Origin: [Clostridium] symbiosum
Lineage (GTDB): Bacteria > Bacillota > Clostridia > Lachnospirales > Lachnospiraceae
NCBI GenBank assembly: GCA_021769625.1
Contig: JAETSN010000002.1
Location: forward strand, 1 to 64,000
Length of the DNA stretch: 64,000 nucleotides
Direction: 5' to 3'
The notes beneath the pieces are model-generated. The model saw nothing but the letters and a program-made list of their open reading frames with translations. It did no database searches and was not told the origin of the DNA. The number at the start of each line of letters is the position of its first letter. The first letter of the stretch is position 1. Shown here piece by piece: positions 10,200 through 19,776 of this stretch. The position numbers and the translations under genes were made by a program.

Positions 10200-11027
10200 A
10201 TGAAGGTATTAGACATGACATTTGTACAGGGATTTATCCGCATGGCGGATGACGGCTTCAGGCTCGGCTGGCATGAAAGAAACGGGGGGAATCTCTCCTA
10301 CCGCATCAAGCCGGAGGAGGTCGAGCTGATCAAGAGCCGGCTGAAGCATGACGGACCGTGGGTCCCGATCGGGGCGAATGTGCCGGAACTGGCGGGCGAG
10401 TATTTCCTTGTGACCGGCAGCGGCAAATTTTTCCGCGACATCAAGGATGATCCGGAGGCGACGCTGGCGATCATCGAGCTGGATGACAAGGGAGAAAACT
10501 ATCAGTTGAAGTGGGGGCTTGTGGAAGGCGGGAAGCCGACCAGCGAGCTGCCGAGCCATCTGATGAATCACGCGGTCAAAAAGCGCGTGACGAACGGCAG
10601 ATACCGCGTGATCTATCATGCGCATCCCGCCAACATCATCGCGCTGACGTTCGTGCTGCCCCTGGAGGATGAGGTGTTCACCCGCGAGCTGTGGGAGATG
10701 GCGACGGAATGTCCTGTCGTATTCCCGGACGGGATCGGCGTTGTCGGCTGGATGGTGCCGGGCGGCAGGGAGATCGCGGAGGCGACCAGCAAGCTGATGG
10801 AGAAATATGATGCGGCGATCTGGGCGCATCACGGTATTTTCTGTGCCGGGGAGGGCGCACACAACACCTTCGGGCTGATGCACACGATAGAGAAGTCCGC
10901 CGAGATCCTCGTGAAGGTGCTGTCCATGGCGCCGGCGAAGCGCCAGACAATCCAGCCGGACGAGTTCCGCAGGCTGGCGAAGGCTTTTGAGGTGGAACTG
11001 CCGGAGAGGTTTTTGTATGAAAAATGA
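10200..11027 (+). CDS. rhaD: Rhamnulose-1-phosphate aldolase
   Basis: GFRLGWHERNGGNLSYRIKPEEV, YHAHPANIIALT, WAHHGIFCAGEG (class II aldolase His motifs). Confidence 0.88.
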   Translation: MKVLDMTFVQGFIRMADDGFRLGWHERNGGNLSYRIKPEEVELIKSRLKHDGPWVPIGANVPELAGEYFLVTGSGKFFRDIKDDPEATLAIIELDDKGENYQLKWGLVEGGKPTSELPSHLMNHAVKKRVTNGRYRVIYHAHPANIIALTFVLPLEDEVFTRELWEMATECPVVFPDGIGVVGWMVPGGREIAEATSKLMEKYDAAIWAHHGIFCAGEGAHNTFGLMHTIEKSAEILVKVLSMAPAKRQTIQPDEFRRLAKAFEVELPERFLYEK

Positions 11028-11207
11028 CAGAAGCTGCCGCCGAAGGAAGTAAAGTTTGGATGAAATAAAGAGAAACGAAAAGGGTTTTCGATGTTGAACG
11101 ACAGATCACATGGAAAGCCCTTGTTTTATGGCAGTTACGGAACCGGAATGGGAATTTTAAGATCGATCGTGAAGTGCCGCAGGATACCACGGTGGTGCGG
11201 CGAAAAA

Positions 11208-11323
11208 GTGCGGCTGAAAAGTGTAAAGGGCAAGGGAAAGTGCGACTAAAAAATGTGATAAATGAGAAAAGTGCGACTAAAAAATGTAAAATAGTCTTGA
11301 AAGTGCGACTGAAAAATGTAATA
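11208..11323 (+). repeat. Four direct repeats GTGCGACTRAAAAATGTRA, spacing 31-32 nt
   Basis: Copies begin at 11208, 11240, 11271, 11303; first copy most degenerate. Confidence 0.85.
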
Positions 11324-11356
11324 CTGTATATAATAACAGAGAGAGGTACAGAGCAT

Positions 11357-12655
11357 ATGGAAAGACTTTTACTGGAGCAACTGCAAAAGTGGAAAAATAA
11401 AAAGAACAGGAAACCGCTGATCATCAGGGGAGCCAGACAGGTTGGAAAGACCTGGCTCATGAAGGAGTTCGGGAGATGCTGTTTTGAAAATACGGTATAT
11501 ATCAATTTTGATAATAATGAACATATGAAAAATGTCTTTGAGCTGGATTATGATATCAGACGGATCCTTTCCGCATTGAAAATAGAGAGCGGGAAAGCGT
11601 TCGAGGCAGAGAACACGCTCCTGATCTTTGATGAGGTGCAGGAAGTGCCGAAGGCTTTGGCGGCGTTAAAATATTTTTATGAGGAGGCGCCGGAATACGC
11701 GATCGTCGCAGCGGGATCGCTTCTGGGGGTGGCACTGCACCAGGGGACATCATTTCCTGTGGGAAAAGTGGAATTTTTAAATCTGTATCCTCTCAATTAC
11801 AAAGAATTTTTGATGGCGGCGGGAGAGAAGGAACTTGCATCGCTTTTAGAGAGCGGAGATCATGAGATGATCAATGCTTTTTCCGGAAAATATATTGACC
11901 TGCTGCGGAAGTACTATTATATCGGCGGAATGCCGGAAGCGGTCCTCACCTATATTGAGACAGATGATCTGGCGGAGGTGAGGGAGGTTCAGAGACAGCT
12001 TTTGCTGTATTATGCCAATGATTTTTCAAAACATGCGCCGAGAGAGACGGTTCCGCGGATCCAGATGGTATGGGATTCCATTCCGATGCAGCTCGCGAAG
12101 GAAAACAGGAAATTTATTTACGGGGCGCTGAGGGAAGGGGCAAGAGCGAAAGAGTTTGAGATGGCGATCCAGTGGCTTTTGGACTGCGGGCTGATCCATA
12201 AGAGCAGAAGGGTGGAAAAGCCGGGAATGCCCCTGATATCTTACATGGATATGTCGGCATTTAAAATATATATGCTGGATGTAGGACTGCTCGCGGCAAA
12301 AGGAAATATAGCGGCTGCCGTACTGCTTGAGAAAAATGCGATATTTTCCGAATTCAAGGGAGCCTTGACAGAACAGTTTGTGGCGCAGGAACTATCTGCG
12401 GCAGGGATGGAGCTCTATTATTACAGTGCGCCGGGATCCAGCGGAGAGGTGGATTTTATAGTGCAGGTGGAAGATAAGGTGATCCCCGTGGAAGTAAAGG
12501 CGGAGGAGAACCTGCAGGCAAAAAGTTTGAGGGCGCTGGTCGCGAAATACGGACTGAAAGATGCAGTCAGGACTTCCATGTCAAATTACAGGGAACAGGA
12601 CTGGATGGTAAATGTGCCGCTGTTCGAGGTGAGCGGATATTTGAAGGGAAGGTGA
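11357..12655 (+). CDS. AAA ATPase with DUF4143/PD-(D/E)XK-like C-terminus
   Basis: MERLLLEQLQKWKNKKNRKPLIIRGARQVGKTWLM; Walker B LLIFDEVQEV; C-terminal SGEVDFIVQ...IPVEVKA. Confidence 0.9.
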   Translation: MERLLLEQLQKWKNKKNRKPLIIRGARQVGKTWLMKEFGRCCFENTVYINFDNNEHMKNVFELDYDIRRILSALKIESGKAFEAENTLLIFDEVQEVPKALAALKYFYEEAPEYAIVAAGSLLGVALHQGTSFPVGKVEFLNLYPLNYKEFLMAAGEKELASLLESGDHEMINAFSGKYIDLLRKYYYIGGMPEAVLTYIETDDLAEVREVQRQLLLYYANDFSKHAPRETVPRIQMVWDSIPMQLAKENRKFIYGALREGARAKEFEMAIQWLLDCGLIHKSRRVEKPGMPLISYMDMSAFKIYMLDVGLLAAKGNIAAAVLLEKNAIFSEFKGALTEQFVAQELSAAGMELYYYSAPGSSGEVDFIVQVEDKVIPVEVKAEENLQAKSLRALVAKYGLKDAVRTSMSNYREQDWMVNVPLFEVSGYLKGR

Positions 12656-12725
12656 TCAGGGGCGGCTGTACAAAATAATTGAATAAAATCGAAAAGGCCA
12701 AGAACAAAGTAGTGAGGAAGGATGT

Positions 12726-13127
12726 ATGATGTTTCATGGTGAAATAGTTTTTGATATAGCTGATGAAGAACATGTGGAAGTTGATTTAGGCGCAGAAATA
12801 ATACCTACCAAGATTGTTAAGAAAGGTGATGTGATAGCGTTAGGAAGAAAAGCACCTAAAAACAGATGGATGTATAAGATTTCATATGGCAATGAAAAGG
12901 AATATTTAGAAAGTCTGGAAAAAATGGCAAACCAGTTGTCTGACAAAGCAGAATATGTCAATAAATTAGCCAGAACATATGAAGAGGTAAGTATTATAAT
13001 AAATATGCGCTCAGAATTTGCAGAGATAGGTTGTTCAATTCCAAGTCATATATTAAAAAAATTATCAGTACTTGATTGTCCACTTAATTTTAGTGTTCTT
13101 TCATTTGGGATGGCAATAAATGCTTGA
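12726..13127 (+). CDS. DUF4279-like protein
   Basis: GAEIIPTKIVKKGD...APKNRWMYKISY and C-terminal IPSHILKKLSVLDCPLNFSVLSFG resemble DUF4279; low GC relative to surroundings. Confidence 0.55.
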   Translation: MMFHGEIVFDIADEEHVEVDLGAEIIPTKIVKKGDVIALGRKAPKNRWMYKISYGNEKEYLESLEKMANQLSDKAEYVNKLARTYEEVSIIINMRSEFAEIGCSIPSHILKKLSVLDCPLNFSVLSFGMAINA

Positions 13128-13266
13128 TAATCCAAAATTAAAGCTATATTCAAGTCATTGAAAAGGATTAGAGAAGTAAGAATGAAATAAAAGGGAAAGT
13201 ATCCGCTAGATGGGACAGGATGTGGAGAAATCTTTTTCTGATCTCTCCTTAATCTATATCAAAAAA

Positions 13267-13310
13267 ATAATAAGTTTATAGCCTGTTTTGATTGGCTATA
13301 AACTTATTAT
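13267..13310. promoter_or_regulatory. Perfect 17-bp stem hairpin directly upstream of the RBS of the 13326 ORF
   Basis: ATAATAAGTTTATAGCC - tgttttgatt - GGCTATAAACTTATTAT. Confidence 0.75.
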
Positions 13311-13325
13311 ACTAGGAGATACATA

Positions 13326-13982
13326 ATGAATATAATTTTTGAGTTTACAGATAAAACCAGACTTTATAGTAAATGTATATATGCTTCTATCTGTCATGGA
13401 GTAATGGTTGGGAAATACACATTGCTGTCAGATGAAATTTCTTGGGATGGAACTAATTTTTTGCTTCAAGATATGGAAGGTATCAGGGGAGTTATGTCTT
13501 TTTCTAATAATATATTTTTGTGTGGTATCCAAAATGAAAAAAATTATTTGAAAGGAGAAAACAATATAGAAAGTATATTATTAAAGGACGCTGGATTAGA
13601 TGTGATTTCCGGAATAAGAGAAGAAGTATTTCCATATTTGCTTGTAGAGAGTGATGAGGGTGATATTCCTGTCATATCTGCTGTTTTTTGGGGAGAAGAA
13701 AAAATCTATTCCAATATGAGTGAAAAAGAATTTATGTATAAAAGTGATAATATTTTATTGCCTTATCTTTATGAAGAAAGAGATATGAAAAAATATTGGA
13801 GAGATTATTATGAAATGAACAAAGAGCAAGAGCAAATTGTGGATGAATTATATTTTAAAAAGATGGCGAATAGCAGCTTTTTATTGAATACTGTACAGAA
13901 GGAAAAATTAAACAAATGGTTTGGAGAAAAAAGAGTATACTGTGAGCAATCTTTAGGTGAAATAGGAATTATGTTTGATTAA
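13326..13982 (+). CDS. Hypothetical protein (AT-rich ORF)
   Basis: 218-aa ORF with AGGAG upstream; no family recognised. Confidence 0.65.
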   Translation: MNIIFEFTDKTRLYSKCIYASICHGVMVGKYTLLSDEISWDGTNFLLQDMEGIRGVMSFSNNIFLCGIQNEKNYLKGENNIESILLKDAGLDVISGIREEVFPYLLVESDEGDIPVISAVFWGEEKIYSNMSEKEFMYKSDNILLPYLYEERDMKKYWRDYYEMNKEQEQIVDELYFKKMANSSFLLNTVQKEKLNKWFGEKRVYCEQSLGEIGIMFD

Positions 13983-14059
13983 ATTGATATCGAAATAATG
14001 TATTTTTAATACGAAATGAGGGATTAGCAATTCCACTGTATAAAATTGCGACTACTCGC

Positions 14060-14349
14060 AAAAAATTTCAGTATAAGGGAGAAACTCATGTTATGGAGAA
14101 TATCGTCTTTAATGAGTTGAAGATACGGGGCTTCAATGTGGATGAGGGCGTTATTATATACAGTCGGCCTATACGATCCCGGATCGGGCAAAGATGGAAC
14201 AGGAGCAACGCTCCCTGATGCTGACTGGGGACTTTTTTAAGAAGATTATCATCACGAAAGATGCGCCTGCACCTTATTACAATGATGATGGAGTGTTGGT
14301 CATGGGGATTTATGATTTTCTGCTGAGTGAGAATAGCTTGGATAACTGA
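14060..14349 (+). pseudogene. 3' remnant of a second DUF4143-type AAA ATPase, frameshifted
   Basis: Frames read YKGETHVMENIVFNELKIRGFNVDEGVIIYSRP then AYTIPDRAKMEQEQRSLMLTGDFFKKIIITKDAPAPYYNDDGVLVMGIYDFLLSENSLDN*; no intact ORF. Confidence 0.75.
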
Positions 14350-14480
14350 TTGATGAGGTTTTAAAAACATTATGTAAAGCGAGAATAAAAAGTATATCCC
14401 GGATTGCTTTTAAAGGTAGAAACGGATATACTGAAGAAGAGAAAAATGGAACCGGCATTGTAAGAAAAGAGGAATACATT

Positions 14481-16175
14481 ATGGCAAGAACCGTGGGAAT
14501 CGGCCATCAGGATTTTGAAAGCCTCAGGATGAACAATATTTTTTATGTGGACAAGACTGATCTTATACGACAGTGGTGGGAAGCGGGAGATGTGGTGACG
14601 CTGATCACCAGGCCCCGCCGTTTTGGCAAGACATTAAATATGAGTATGCTGGAAAAGTTTTTTTCCGTGGATTATGCGGACAGGGGAGAGCTGTTTGAGG
14701 GACTTGCCATCTGGAGGGAAGAGAAATACCGCCGCATGCAGGGGACGTGGCCGGTGATCGCCCTCAGTTTTGCAAAGGTGAAGGAAACCACCTATACAGG
14801 CGCAAAAGAAAGAATATGCCAGATCATAACGGATATTTATAATCAATGTGATTTTCTGGTGGACAGCGGGAAGCTGAATGAGAAAGAAAAAGATTTTTAC
14901 CGGAGCGTTACGGCAAATATGCCGGATAATATTGCGGCGGATGCACTGAATGCGCTGTCTGGTTATCTGATGAAATATTATGGCAAAAAGGTACTCATTT
15001 TTTTGGATGAGTATGATACGCCGATGCAGGAGGCATATGTGGGCGGGTATTGGAAAGAGATGACCGCTTTCATCAGAAGCCTGTTCAATTCTGCATTCAA
15101 GACAAATCCGTATCTGGAGCGTGCCGTTATGACGGGAATCACAAGGGTCAGCAAGGAATCTGTCTTCTCCGATCTGAATAATCTTGAGGTGGTGACGACA
15201 ACGGCGGAAAAATATGCGGATTGTTTCGGGTTTACGGAAAACGAAGTGTTCTCGGCGCTGGAGGAATTCGGTTTTTATGATCAGAAGCAGCAGGTAAAAG
15301 ACTGGTATGACGGCTTTTGCTTTGGAAAAAAGAAAGACATCTATAATCCGTGGTCCATCATTAATTTTCTCGGCAAGGGCGAGGTTGGCGTATACTGGGC
15401 AAACACCAGTTCCAACGCGTTAGCTGGAAAACTGATACGGGAGGGCACTGTGGATGACAAGAAAATGTTTGAAGCGCTGCTGCGGGGGGAAAGCATCCAA
15501 GTGGAGATAGATGAGCAGATCGTTTATGACCAGTTGTCGACACAGAAGAATGCACTCTGGAGCCTGTTGCTTGCAAGCGGTTATCTGAAAGTAAAGAGCC
15601 ATAAGAAATATTTTAATGATTACGGGGAGTGGCAGGAGGAATATGAGCTGGAACTGACTGATCTTGAGGTCAGGATCGTGTTCCGTCGAATGGTGCAGGG
15701 CTGGTTTGATGCGGCATCTTTTGACTACAACAATTTTATCAGGGCGCTGCTGCTCGGCGATATCAAGGCGATGAATACCTATATGAATAAGGTGACGGCG
15801 GAGATATTCAGCTACTTTGATACAGGTAAAAATACGCAGGGAGAGCCGGAGAAGTTCTATCATGGCTTTGTGCTGGGGATGATGGTGGAACTTTCGGATA
15901 AATATGTATTAAGCTCCAACAGAGAGAGCGGTTTCGGCAGGTATGATGTGATGCTGGAGCCGAGGAAAATATCGGAAAATAATGCTGTCATTATAGAATT
16001 TAAAGTGCAGGATACGGAGGAAAAGGAACTGGCTGATACGGCTAAGGCGGCGCTCAGACAGATCGAGGAGAAGGATTATCAGGCGAATCTGATCGCGAAA
16101 GGGATTCCGGCGGAGCGGATACGGAAGTATGGATTTGCGTTTTGCGGGAAGAGGGTGCTGATCGAAGGGGAGTGA
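14481..16175 (+). CDS. AAA-ATPase-like protein with C-terminal PD-(D/E)XK nuclease-like domain (PF09820/PF08011 type)
   Basis: FYVDKTDLIRQWWEAGDVVTLITRPRRFGKTLNMSMLEKFF, LIFLDEYDTPMQEAY, GRYDVMLEPRK...AVIIEFKV. Confidence 0.92.
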   Translation: MARTVGIGHQDFESLRMNNIFYVDKTDLIRQWWEAGDVVTLITRPRRFGKTLNMSMLEKFFSVDYADRGELFEGLAIWREEKYRRMQGTWPVIALSFAKVKETTYTGAKERICQIITDIYNQCDFLVDSGKLNEKEKDFYRSVTANMPDNIAADALNALSGYLMKYYGKKVLIFLDEYDTPMQEAYVGGYWKEMTAFIRSLFNSAFKTNPYLERAVMTGITRVSKESVFSDLNNLEVVTTTAEKYADCFGFTENEVFSALEEFGFYDQKQQVKDWYDGFCFGKKKDIYNPWSIINFLGKGEVGVYWANTSSNALAGKLIREGTVDDKKMFEALLRGESIQVEIDEQIVYDQLSTQKNALWSLLLASGYLKVKSHKKYFNDYGEWQEEYELELTDLEVRIVFRRMVQGWFDAASFDYNNFIRALLLGDIKAMNTYMNKVTAEIFSYFDTGKNTQGEPEKFYHGFVLGMMVELSDKYVLSSNRESGFGRYDVMLEPRKISENNAVIIEFKVQDTEEKELADTAKAALRQIEEKDYQANLIAKGIPAERIRKYGFAFCGKRVLIEGE

Positions 16176-16222
16176 GATTATCGCTTTGAGATGGGCTGAC
16201 AGGTTAATCGGATAGAGAAGGC

Positions 16223-16265
16223 CACCCCTGAACTTTCATTGGCGAAAGTTTAGGGGTGATTTTTC
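16223..16265. terminator. Bidirectional terminator-like hairpin
   Basis: CACCCCTGAACTTTC-attggc-GAAAGTTTAGGGGTG followed by T-rich tract. Confidence 0.75.
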
Positions 16266-17476
16266 TATGTATGGCAGCTTCTAAAAACAAGCACCGCAGC
16301 TTCAACAGCCAACAAGACAAACAGCCCATAAATCAGCGCCGGGAATGTCCAGACTAACCCCGCAGCCAGCAGCATGATCGCCGGAACGACATATTTTCGC
16401 GGGTGATGCCACAGGTCGCTCTCGATCTTCCAATCTCGGATGGGAAAAAACCATTCCAACAGTACAGATAGGACCGCGCTCTGCAGAGCGAAGAAAACAG
16501 CGGTCAGGATCATCAAGGCGGTGACGTTTTTGTTTTGCATCTGCCAACTGCAGAGGAAGATTGCATTTGCAGCCATATTACAGAAAAAGATAAACAGGCA
16601 GTATGGCATGCAGAACGCTTTCACCTGACCGGGCAAAAAGCGGACCGCCTGTTCCAGATCCGGATTGCTGGATAGCAAAATGCAGATGGGGGTATTCAGG
16701 GACAGGACCGCAAAGCCGACCGGAACAGCAGACAGGCTCTCCATGCTCCCCCAAAAGTGCGGCAATATGAGGGCTGCACACCACATGACGGCAGTATTTG
16801 CAAAATAGTTTTTATGGCAGTTCAGATATCTGAAAAGATACCGCCACACCGGAAAGTGCCTGTGCTGTTTTACCCTGTAACTTTTTTTGCCCTCTTGGAC
16901 ATAAAATATGTAGCCGTCCGTCATCCGTAAGCGTACGGCGGCAATTATGCTGTTGATGATGAAGAACGGTATGATCCATACGCTGTCTCTGGAAAACAAG
17001 ATCCCCGCAATAATGGCGCCCGTCCAAAGCATACCCGCCCACCGATATTGTTTCAGGGAATAGACGGCAGCGCTCATGAAAACTGCATTTATCACGCAGG
17101 CCGCACTTCCCAAAAACTCTGTGGGCGTCCAGAGGCTGACTGCAAGCAGGACCGCAAAGAGTGCGGCGGTCTTTGTGAAAACCGTGTAAGCTCCCAGAGC
17201 GGCAACATAGGAAAAAACAAAAGTCTTCTCATCAAACGGGAGCATGAACATATTTTTCATTTTGGCGGCATGGTCATCCGAACAGAGAGCCTGCCACATC
17301 ACGCCGGCGGTGAAGGTGCTTAACATGAGATATCGGATGAACGGTGCGATCTGCACCTTCCAACCGGTGATGTACAAGCCCCAGAACACGATCAGATAGA
17401 TGAAGATGCTTCGCTTCAGCCGTTCATATTTTGCCCCGAACAGGTTTTTGGCAAAAGCCTTACATGTCATTTTCAT
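16265..17476 (-). CDS. Multi-TM membrane protein, likely ABC transporter permease partner
   Basis: Many hydrophobic segments; adjacent to ABC ATPase. Confidence 0.65.
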   Translation of the reverse strand: MKMTCKAFAKNLFGAKYERLKRSIFIYLIVFWGLYITGWKVQIAPFIRYLMLSTFTAGVMWQALCSDDHAAKMKNMFMLPFDEKTFVFSYVAALGAYTVFTKTAALFAVLLAVSLWTPTEFLGSAACVINAVFMSAAVYSLKQYRWAGMLWTGAIIAGILFSRDSVWIIPFFIINSIIAAVRLRMTDGYIFYVQEGKKSYRVKQHRHFPVWRYLFRYLNCHKNYFANTAVMWCAALILPHFWGSMESLSAVPVGFAVLSLNTPICILLSSNPDLEQAVRFLPGQVKAFCMPYCLFIFFCNMAANAIFLCSWQMQNKNVTALMILTAVFFALQSAVLSVLLEWFFPIRDWKIESDLWHHPRKYVVPAIMLLAAGLVWTFPALIYGLFVLLAVEAAVLVFRSCHT

Positions 17477-18167
17477 AGCGCAGAGCCTCCCGAATATCTG
17501 TGGCATTGATCTGCCCGTGCTCGAATATCTGCCTGATCTTTCCATTTTCCAGAACGAACACCCGGTCGGAAGTCAGCGTGATGCTCTCCAGAATGTGCGA
17601 CGAAAACAGGACCGTTCCGTGCTCTTTGTAACCGGCGATCTGCCGATACAGGTATTCCGTGCTCTGAAAATCCAATCCGTTGACCGGCTCATCGAGGAAG
17701 AGCAGTTCAGGCTTCAGCGCAAAAGCGGTGATCAGAAATGCTTTTTTCCGGCTGCCCGTCGATAAGTCTTTTAAGAGGATATCCGTGTTATCCTCGAAAT
17801 GAAACCCCTGAATCAATGCCGATAGATCGGGTATCTCTTTTTGGTAGGCGGAGAATACATAAGATAAATATTCCCGGAATGTAAAATAGGGGAAAGAATT
17901 ATCCTCTGCAAATACCGTGTAGCGGCACATCTTGAACGCCCGCTCCCTCGGGGTTACAGGTTTACCCATAAAGGAGATGCCGTCAGAGCGAAAAGTGGGG
18001 AGCATGCCGGACAGCACTTTCAAAAATGTTGTCTTTCCGGCTCCGTTCAGCCCGATCAGACCTGCCGCTTCCCGCTTGGCTAATTCCAGAGAAAGATCGG
18101 ACAGCGCCGTTTTCCCATCGTTGTACCATGCACTTAGATTTTTGACTGTGAGGAGCGCTGCGTCCAT
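17460..18167 (-). CDS. ABC transporter ATP-binding protein
   Basis: GLIGLNGAGKTTFLKVLSG, DLSTGSRKKAFLITAFALKPELLFLDEPVNGLD. Confidence 0.92.
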   Translation of the reverse strand: MDAALLTVKNLSAWYNDGKTALSDLSLELAKREAAGLIGLNGAGKTTFLKVLSGMLPTFRSDGISFMGKPVTPRERAFKMCRYTVFAEDNSFPYFTFREYLSYVFSAYQKEIPDLSALIQGFHFEDNTDILLKDLSTGSRKKAFLITAFALKPELLFLDEPVNGLDFQSTEYLYRQIAGYKEHGTVLFSSHILESITLTSDRVFVLENGKIRQIFEHGQINATDIREALRYENDM

Positions 18168-18168
18168 T

Positions 18169-18345
18169 TTATCGGCCTCCCCTGTTGTCTTTGTCTTTTT
18201 TCCATGTTGTGTAAGCAGAATACCAGAATACGCCGCCCCAAATAATATAGAATACACTCATCTCAAAATGTCCGGACACGCCGCTTACGATGGCCGCCGC
18301 CAGCCAGATCAATCCTGCTATTCCACGAATATATACATGACGCAT
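18169..18345 (-). CDS. Small membrane protein
   Basis: MRHVYIRGIAGLIWLAAAIVSGVSGHFEMSVFYIIWGGVFWYSAY; two TM segments; start inside ORF 18169..18390. Confidence 0.6.
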   Translation of the reverse strand: MRHVYIRGIAGLIWLAAAIVSGVSGHFEMSVFYIIWGGVFWYSAYTTWKKDKDNRGGR

Positions 18346-18474
18346 ATTGTCACCTCCCACAAGTGTTCTTTGTTTTGTTATCTGTATCATAACCGAAAAA
18401 AGATGCCTGTGCGGAAATGTCCGTGATCGGTAGGTTTTTGTCCGTGAAAAGGGAATGTCAGAGGGATATGTTTT

Positions 18475-19776
18475 CTATTGCATGTTGGGCACGCATTGAA
18501 AGGATAGCGCGGCAACCGCTTTGAACACGTTGTCTTCGTAGGAAACCTGTACGGTGCCGTCATACTTTTCGGCGGCGGCCTGTGCGCTTTTCAGTCCCCA
18601 GCCGTGGAGTCCATTATTTGATTTTGATGTCATGAATACGCCATCTTTGGAGACGGGGGGAGTGGTGAAGCTGTTCTCCACTTTTATGATCAGCATCTGG
18701 TTGATGCGGCGTACTGTGAGATGGACAAAACGCTCCTCTTTTTTGGGCACCTGTTCCGCTGCCTCCAGCGCATTATCCAGGAGGTTTCCCAATACGGCAC
18801 ATAGATCGGCGCTTCGCAGGTTTGTATGGCGCGGAAATTCCACCTGCGCCTGATACGGTATGCCGCGTTCTTTTGCCGCTGCGGCTTTGCTGTTGATGAT
18901 ATAGTCCACTGTCTCATCGCCCGTCCATACGGTTTTTGTCATCTCCTGCACCGGTGCATTCAGATCATCCAGATACTGCATGGCTTCCTCCAATTTTGCA
19001 CGGGAAAGGAGTTGCCGCAGCAGTCCGATATGGTTATGAAGGTCATGGAATAATTTTGCGTTGATCGAATAGGCATTGTTCAGGGCAGTGTAATCGCGCT
19101 CCAGCAGTTCCGCCTGTTCTGTTTTTAATCTGGCGAGTTCTTTCTCCGTCTCATATTGCCGGTTCATATTAAATATCAGAACGGACATCATCAGGACGAC
19201 CGCCAGGATCGTCCACATATCCAGAGCATCGTCCGCGATGGGAAGTACTGTCTGTTGTGATAGAGTGACCACTGCGATAAAAGCGGCGATAACGATGGCG
19301 GAAGCGGAGCGGAACGCTTCTTTTCCCGTGATATCCGGCTTTTTCCCGATATACAGTGCGCCGGCGATGAGCAGCACATGGAACAGCCATACAGAAACCT
19401 GTCCATAGACTGTGCCGTGATCAGGAAATGTGGATAGCTGAAATATCACGCCCAGACATGCCGCAGCGAGGAATTGATACAGAGAGACTGCAATCCCATA
19501 GAAAATGCTCACAAAAAGGCTCATTCTGGCGTCCGCATTTTGAAAATAACGGGCGCAGACAGCGATCCAGACTATTTCTGATGCCGTGCGGCTAAAATAG
19601 GATGATTCTGTTACAGACAGTACCGCGGAGATCACGACAATGCCGGCGGCAGCGATCATTACACTATGTTTGCCCGGCTTTTTGGCGGCAAGCAGCCGGC
19701 AGATAAGAAACATGCCTATGATCGCTCTCACACTCCCGGCTGCGATATCTGAAATGAAAATAAGCCAGTCTGTCAT
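18475..19776 (-). CDS. GHKL-type sensor histidine kinase (AgrC-like)
   Basis: KLFHDLHNHIGLLRQLLSRAK, AVLGNLLDNALEAAEQVP; start adjusted. Confidence 0.85.
   Translation of the reverse strand: MTDWLIFISDIAAGSVRAIIGMFLICRLLAAKKPGKHSVMIAAAGIVVISAVLSVTESSYFSRTASEIVWIAVCARYFQNADARMSLFVSIFYGIAVSLYQFLAAACLGVIFQLSTFPDHGTVYGQVSVWLFHVLLIAGALYIGKKPDITGKEAFRSASAIVIAAFIAVVTLSQQTVLPIADDALDMWTILAVVLMMSVLIFNMNRQYETEKELARLKTEQAELLERDYTALNNAYSINAKLFHDLHNHIGLLRQLLSRAKLEEAMQYLDDLNAPVQEMTKTVWTGDETVDYIINSKAAAAKERGIPYQAQVEFPRHTNLRSADLCAVLGNLLDNALEAAEQVPKKEERFVHLTVRRINQMLIIKVENSFTTPPVSKDGVFMTSKSNNGLHGWGLKSAQAAAEKYDGTVQVSYEDNVFKAVAALSFQCVPNMQ

Noticed and set aside
11208-11323. CRISPR array at the ~32-nt periodic repeats
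   Set aside because: Repeats are only ~20 nt with ~12-nt non-unique spacers, and there are no cas genes; geometry does not fit CRISPR.
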